From WJLY01 sp964562405 (GTDB taxonomy: Bacteria; Joyebacterota; Joyebacteria; Joyebacterales; Joyebacteraceae): a stretch of DNA of 64,000 nucleotides. Both the position numbers and the translations under genes were made by a program. The stretch covers positions 1-64,000 of the forward strand of contig CAZLTC010000002.1 of NCBI GenBank assembly GCA_964562405.1, given 5' to 3'. This document shows positions 60,654 through 64,000 of the stretch, piece after piece. The first letter of the stretch is position 1. Each line of letters begins with the position of its first letter. Under the pieces are notes generated by a model. The model saw only the letters and a program-made list of their open reading frames with translations. It ran no database searches and was not told the DNA's origin.

Positions 60654-61973
60654 TTGAAGGTCCAGGTGAAGGAACTTGACAACTGGGTGAGAGAACTTCG
60701 GATCGGCATTCCCGAGGCGGACGTCGATGCGCGCTACAGGGAGCGCCTCGAGATGTACAGGAAGGAGTTCGAGGCTGACGGTTTCCGCAAGGGCAAGGCT
60801 CCGATCGGGATGGTTGAGAAGAAGCTCGGTCACATGGTCCGCGCCGAGGCCGTCGAGTCGATGATGCCCGACGCCATCGCAGACGCGGTGCGCGATCACG
60901 GCCTCCGGCCGATCTGCGACCCGATCGTGGAGAACATGGAGACCGCGCCATCCGACGGACACTACCACTTCACCACGACGATCGGCGTCCGTCCCGATAT
61001 AGAACTCAAGGAATACGAGGGGCTCGAGTTCGTGGAGCGCGTACCGGTCGTTTCGGGCGAGGACCTCGAGCGCGCCATAGAGGAGCTTCGCGAACGGAAT
61101 GCCGACCTGGCACCAGTGACCCGAGCGGCGGCGAGCGGCGACTTCATCTTCATCGACTACGAGAGGACGGACGCGTCCGGCAACGCCGTGCCCGACTCGA
61201 AGGTCGAGGGCGCGGCGTACGAACTTGGCGCCGGGCAGATACCCCCGGAGCTCGAGCAGGCACTCCTGGGAGCGGCGGCGGGCGACGAGAGGAAGGTAGC
61301 GATACCATTCCCCGCGGACTCCGGCGTCAAGGAGCTGGCCGGGAAGACGGCAGACTTCGCCGTGACCGTGAAGGAGGTTCGCGAGAAGAGGCTGCCGCCC
61401 GTGGACGAAGCGTTCGCGAAGAAGGCGGCCGACGCCGAGACCCTGCTCGACCTGCGCGTCAAGGTGCGCAACAGCCTCGAATCGCAGGCGCGTGCCTACG
61501 CGCGAAGGAGACTCGAGGAGGAGCTCGTCGGGACGCTCATCGAGAAGAACCCGTTCGAGCTTCCGGAGTGTCTGGTGAGAGAGCGGCTCGACCTGATGCG
61601 CGAGCGGATGGAGGCCAAGCGTCCGGACGGTGCGCCGCCGATAGACCAGAAGGAGTTCGACGACGTCTACAGACCCGTGGTGGAGCATCAGCTCAAGGCC
61701 GGTTTGCTTCTGGGCGCCATCGCGGAGAAGCATGACCTTGAGGTCGGCGAAGAGGACGTCCGGAAGAGGGTAACGGAAATAGCCGAGTCCCAGGGGAGGG
61801 ACCCGGAGCAGCTCATGAAGGACCTCGAAGGTAGCGAGCTCGTCGGTCAGCTCAAGGACGACCTGTGGTTGTCCAAGGTCCACGATTTCGCAATCGGCCT
61901 CTCGAAGGTCACGACGGAGATGGTCGAGATCCCGCGAGAGGGAGCGGCTGAAGCGAAGACCGGGGAGGAATAG
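60654..61973 (+). CDS. tig: trigger factor
   Basis: 439 residues in the normal range. The N-terminal ribosome-binding domain has FEADGFRKGKAPIGMVEKKLG, corresponding to the GFRxGKxP signature. The FKBP-type middle domain spans about 155-240 (SGDFIFIDYER; LGAGQIPPELEQALLGA). The C-terminal arm follows. It chaperones nascent chains at the ribosome exit. The start is a TTG with AAAGGAG seven bases before. It heads the usual tig-clpP-lon order. Confidence 0.94.
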   Translation: MKVQVKELDNWVRELRIGIPEADVDARYRERLEMYRKEFEADGFRKGKAPIGMVEKKLGHMVRAEAVESMMPDAIADAVRDHGLRPICDPIVENMETAPSDGHYHFTTTIGVRPDIELKEYEGLEFVERVPVVSGEDLERAIEELRERNADLAPVTRAAASGDFIFIDYERTDASGNAVPDSKVEGAAYELGAGQIPPELEQALLGAAAGDERKVAIPFPADSGVKELAGKTADFAVTVKEVREKRLPPVDEAFAKKAADAETLLDLRVKVRNSLESQARAYARRRLEEELVGTLIEKNPFELPECLVRERLDLMRERMEAKRPDGAPPIDQKEFDDVYRPVVEHQLKAGLLLGAIAEKHDLEVGEEDVRKRVTEIAESQGRDPEQLMKDLEGSELVGQLKDDLWLSKVHDFAIGLSKVTTEMVEIPREGAAEAKTGEE

Positions 61974-62027
61974 AAGCGCCAGGGGGCCCACCGCGCCGAG
62001 AGCGGCGGGAACGGAGGACAAGACGAG

Positions 62028-62645
62028 ATGGGACTGACGCCCTTTGTTATCGAGCACACACGGTACGGTGAGCGTTCCTACGACATCTTCTCGAGGCTGC
62101 TCCGGGACAACATCATCTTCATCGGCATGCCGATCGACGACAAGGTCGCCAACATCGTGATCGCGGAGCTCCTGTTCCTCGAGGCCCAGGATCCCGATCG
62201 AGACATCTACATCTACATCAACAGCCCCGGGGGGTATGTCGCCGCAGGGCTCGCGATCTACGACACGATGCAGTACATAAGACCCGACGTGCACACGATC
62301 TGCATGGGTCAGGCCGCGAGCATGGCGGCCGTTCTCCTGGCGGCCGGGAAGAAGGGCAAGCGCTCCGCGCTGCCTCACACCCGCGTCATGATTCACCAGC
62401 CGGCGGGTGGAAGCGAAGGTCAGGCGAGCGACATCGAGATCTACGCCAAGGAGATCAACCGCCTCAAGNNNNNNNNNNTCAAGGAGAAGCTCGTCGAGAT
62501 CCTGGCAGAGCACACCGGGCAGACTCCCGAGAAGGTAAAGCAGGACTCCGACAGGAACTACTTCATGTCGGCCGAGGAGGCGAAGGAATACGGCCTCATC
62601 GACGAGGTCATCACGCGCAAGAAAGAAGCGCCCAAGAAGAAGTAG
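62028..62645 (+). CDS. clpP: ATP-dependent Clp protease proteolytic subunit
   Basis: The catalytic triad is present: Ser in GQAASMAAVLLAAG, His in TRVMIHQPAGG, and Asp after the gap. It starts MGLTPFVIEHTRYGERSYDIFSRLLRDNIIF. Ten N (62469-62478) interrupt the frame without shifting it, but family length suggests that this gap is artificial: removing it together with the duplicated TCAAG restores the standard 22 residues between IEI and the HTGQ end. A substitution of Gly to Ala next to the nucleophile (ASMAA for ASMGA) is minor. Confidence 0.93.
   Translation: MGLTPFVIEHTRYGERSYDIFSRLLRDNIIFIGMPIDDKVANIVIAELLFLEAQDPDRDIYIYINSPGGYVAAGLAIYDTMQYIRPDVHTICMGQAASMAAVLLAAGKKGKRSALPHTRVMIHQPAGGSEGQASDIEIYAKEINRLKXXXXKEKLVEILAEHTGQTPEKVKQDSDRNYFMSAEEAKEYGLIDEVITRKKEAPKKK
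62469..62478. other. 10-N scaffold gap inside clpP
   Basis: The gap is flanked on both sides by TCAAG, and the protein around it is five residues too long compared with ClpP. It probably joins contig ends that really overlap. Confidence 0.9.
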
Positions 62646-62721
62646 CCGGTGCCGCGGGCTGTTGCGACGGCGCGGGACAACGGTTATGTTGTCCTGTGTG
62701 ACGAAGTAGGGGACCCCGGAG

Positions 62722-62741
62722 ACTCGCGACGAGCGAGTTTT
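62722..62741 (+). terminator. intrinsic terminator after clpP
   Basis: ACTCGC and GCGAGT form a six-pair stem around GACGA, followed by TTT. A second hairpin (GGACAAC/GTTGTCC, 62675-62694) lies upstream. Confidence 0.6.
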
Positions 62742-62817
62742 CCGGTAGATTGGGCCACGCGACGGGCGCATGCCGCGACGCGGCGGCGGCCGCCGGAAAC
62801 GTGCATTAGGAGAAGAG

Positions 62818-64000
62818 ATGCTTCACATAGAGCACGACGACGAGATCATCGAGTTCAGCGACAAGCTGCCGATCGTGCCTCTTCGGGACCTCGTCCTCTT
62901 CCCGCGCATGATCGTGCCCCTTCTCGTGGGGCGCCAGCGCTCGGTGAACGCGCTCGAACAGGTCATGCACGCTGACAAGATCATGTTCGTCGTCACACAG
63001 AGGATGGTCGAGACGCAGGATCCCGAGCCGGACGACCTGTACAGGGTAGGCGCGGTCGTGAGGGTGCTGCAGCTCCTGAGGCTGCCCGATGGGACCATGA
63101 AGGTCCTGGTGGAAGGCCTCGCCAGGGCGTCCGTGAGACGCTTCACCAAGAGCGACGAGTACATATCGGCCCGCATCGAGGTGATGACGGACGAGGTCGA
63201 CCGAACCGTGGAGACGGAGGCGCTCATGAGGAGCGTCGCGACCCAGTTCGAGGAGTACGTGCAGCTCTCCCGGAAGATCCCGGAGGAGGTGCTCGTCTCC
63301 GTTACGAACATGGACGACGTCGCCAGGTTCGCCGACACGGTGGCCACTCATCTGGCCGGCAAGATGGAAGAGAAGCAGCAGGTGCTCGAGGCGGCCGAGG
63401 TCACCTCGAGACTCCGCATCCTCGCGAGAGCACTCTCGGGCGAGCTGGAGATCCTCAGGCTCGAGAGGAAGATCGAGCACCAGGTGAGGGAGCAGCTCCA
63501 GAAAAGCCAGAAGGAGTTCTACCTCCATCAGCAGATGAAGGCCATCCAAGAGGAGCTTGGGCAGGAGGGCGAAGGGACTCCCGAGGTCGCGGAACTGCAG
63601 CAGGCGATCGAGGAAGCCCACATGAGCGAGGAGGCCGAGAAGAAGTCCCTCGCGGAGCTGGACCGCCTGAAGAAGATGTCCCCGATGTCGCCGGAGGCCA
63701 CCGTCGTCCGGACCTACATCGAGTGGATGACATCGATGCCCTGGGACAAGCGGACCAAGGACAGGGACGACATCGCGGAGGTAGAGCGCATCCTCGAAGA
63801 GGACCACTACGGCCTCAAGAAGCCCAAGGAGCGCATCCTCGAGTACCTGGCGGTCCTCAAGCTCACGAACAAGGTCAAGGGACCGATACTCTGTTTCGTC
63901 GGCCCTCCGGGCGTCGGCAAGACGTCGCTGGGCAAGTCGATAGCACGTGCCCTCGGGCGCGAGTTCGTTCGCGTATCGCTGGGCGGCGTGCGCGACGAGG
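62818..64000 (+). CDS. lon: Lon protease, N-terminal part (3' end outside window)
   Basis: 394 codons before the edge. The Lon substrate-binding domain begins LPIVPLRDLVLFPRMIVPLLVGR. A coiled region follows with YLHQQMKAIQEELGQEGEG, and the AAA+ module starts with Walker A GPPGVGKTSLGKSIARALGREF. The catalytic Ser-Lys domain would lie outside. AGGAG precedes the ATG. clpX is not found between clpP and lon, where many bacteria have it. Confidence 0.95.
   Translation, partial: MLHIEHDDEIIEFSDKLPIVPLRDLVLFPRMIVPLLVGRQRSVNALEQVMHADKIMFVVTQRMVETQDPEPDDLYRVGAVVRVLQLLRLPDGTMKVLVEGLARASVRRFTKSDEYISARIEVMTDEVDRTVETEALMRSVATQFEEYVQLSRKIPEEVLVSVTNMDDVARFADTVATHLAGKMEEKQQVLEAAEVTSRLRILARALSGELEILRLERKIEHQVREQLQKSQKEFYLHQQMKAIQEELGQEGEGTPEVAELQQAIEEAHMSEEAEKKSLAELDRLKKMSPMSPEATVVRTYIEWMTSMPWDKRTKDRDDIAEVERILEEDHYGLKKPKERILEYLAVLKLTNKVKGPILCFVGPPGVGKTSLGKSIARALGREFVRVSLGGVRDE

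Noticed and set aside
1..64000. CRISPR arrays, insertion sequences, prophage or integrase genes
   Set aside because: I found no regularly spaced repeats, transposase, integrase or terminal inverted repeats anywhere in the window.

Overview
The window is a GC-rich chromosomal segment from a Gram-negative-type bacterium, most probably a metagenome assembly of an FCB-supergroup lineage (Krumholzibacteriota, Eisenbacteria, Latescibacterota and relatives are candidates; the sequence alone does not decide). The reasons are secreted proteins ending in FlgD/T9SS type A-like C-terminal domains, a DUF5916-type outer-membrane protein, a complete type IV pilus operon, and two N gaps typical of scaffolding.

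The main result is a pair of probable selenoproteins that an ordinary gene caller truncates. At 10786-12771 (+) and 26578-28428 (-), a ribosome-binding site, an ATG and a signal peptide lead into a thioredoxin-like domain. Its CxxC motif reads TGA-x-x-Cys in both genes, and the frame stays open for more than 570 codons beyond the TGA. In both, a hairpin with an apical GU lies 10-31 bases after the TGA, where a bacterial SECIS element belongs.

Layout. 1-2.9 kb: end of a PAP2 phosphatase, an iron-sulfur aldo/keto reductase and a patatin phospholipase. 2.9-6.7 kb: two secreted proteins, a tiny Lys-rich peptide and non-coding sequence. 6.7-10.4 kb: a cluster with an M20 amidohydrolase, alanine racemase, GNAT acetyltransferase and a second PLP racemase cut by a 100-N gap. 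10.5-12.8 kb: selenoprotein 1. 12.9-18.3 kb: a PTS EIIA/cation-proton antiporter pair, a B12-binding radical SAM protein and a RimK-like ATP-grasp ligase. 18.4-26.5 kb: a secreted metallophosphoesterase, hemerythrin plus rubrerythrin, a FakA-DegV fusion, a DUF5916 protein, and a tetraheme cytochrome with a small membrane protein. 26.6-29.1 kb: selenoprotein 2 and a decayed flavoprotein/FrdB-like remnant. 29.3-36.6 kb: two secreted proteins flanking a molybdenum hydroxylase/8-oxoguanine deaminase operon. 36.6-39 kb: the threonine-catabolism genes kbl and tdh. 39.2-54 kb: an HD-GYP regulator, the pilB-T-C-A-A-M-N-O-P-Q-D operon and an opposed minor-pilin operon; sigma-54-like promoters precede each of these three units. 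54-64 kb: two XRE-cupin regulators, an aminotransferase, asnA, buk-ptb, tRNA-Leu, tig, clpP and the start of lon.

Two C-terminal themes recur in exported proteins. Three carry the FlgD/T9SS-like domain (both selenoproteins and the phosphoesterase). Three otherwise unlike proteins end in a short tail of the form SWxxIKA(M/L)(F/Y), which may be an undescribed sorting or attachment tag. Metabolically the window suggests amino-acid and purine catabolism, acyl-phosphate ATP generation through Buk/Ptb, and oxygen-defence proteins usual in anaerobes or microaerophiles.
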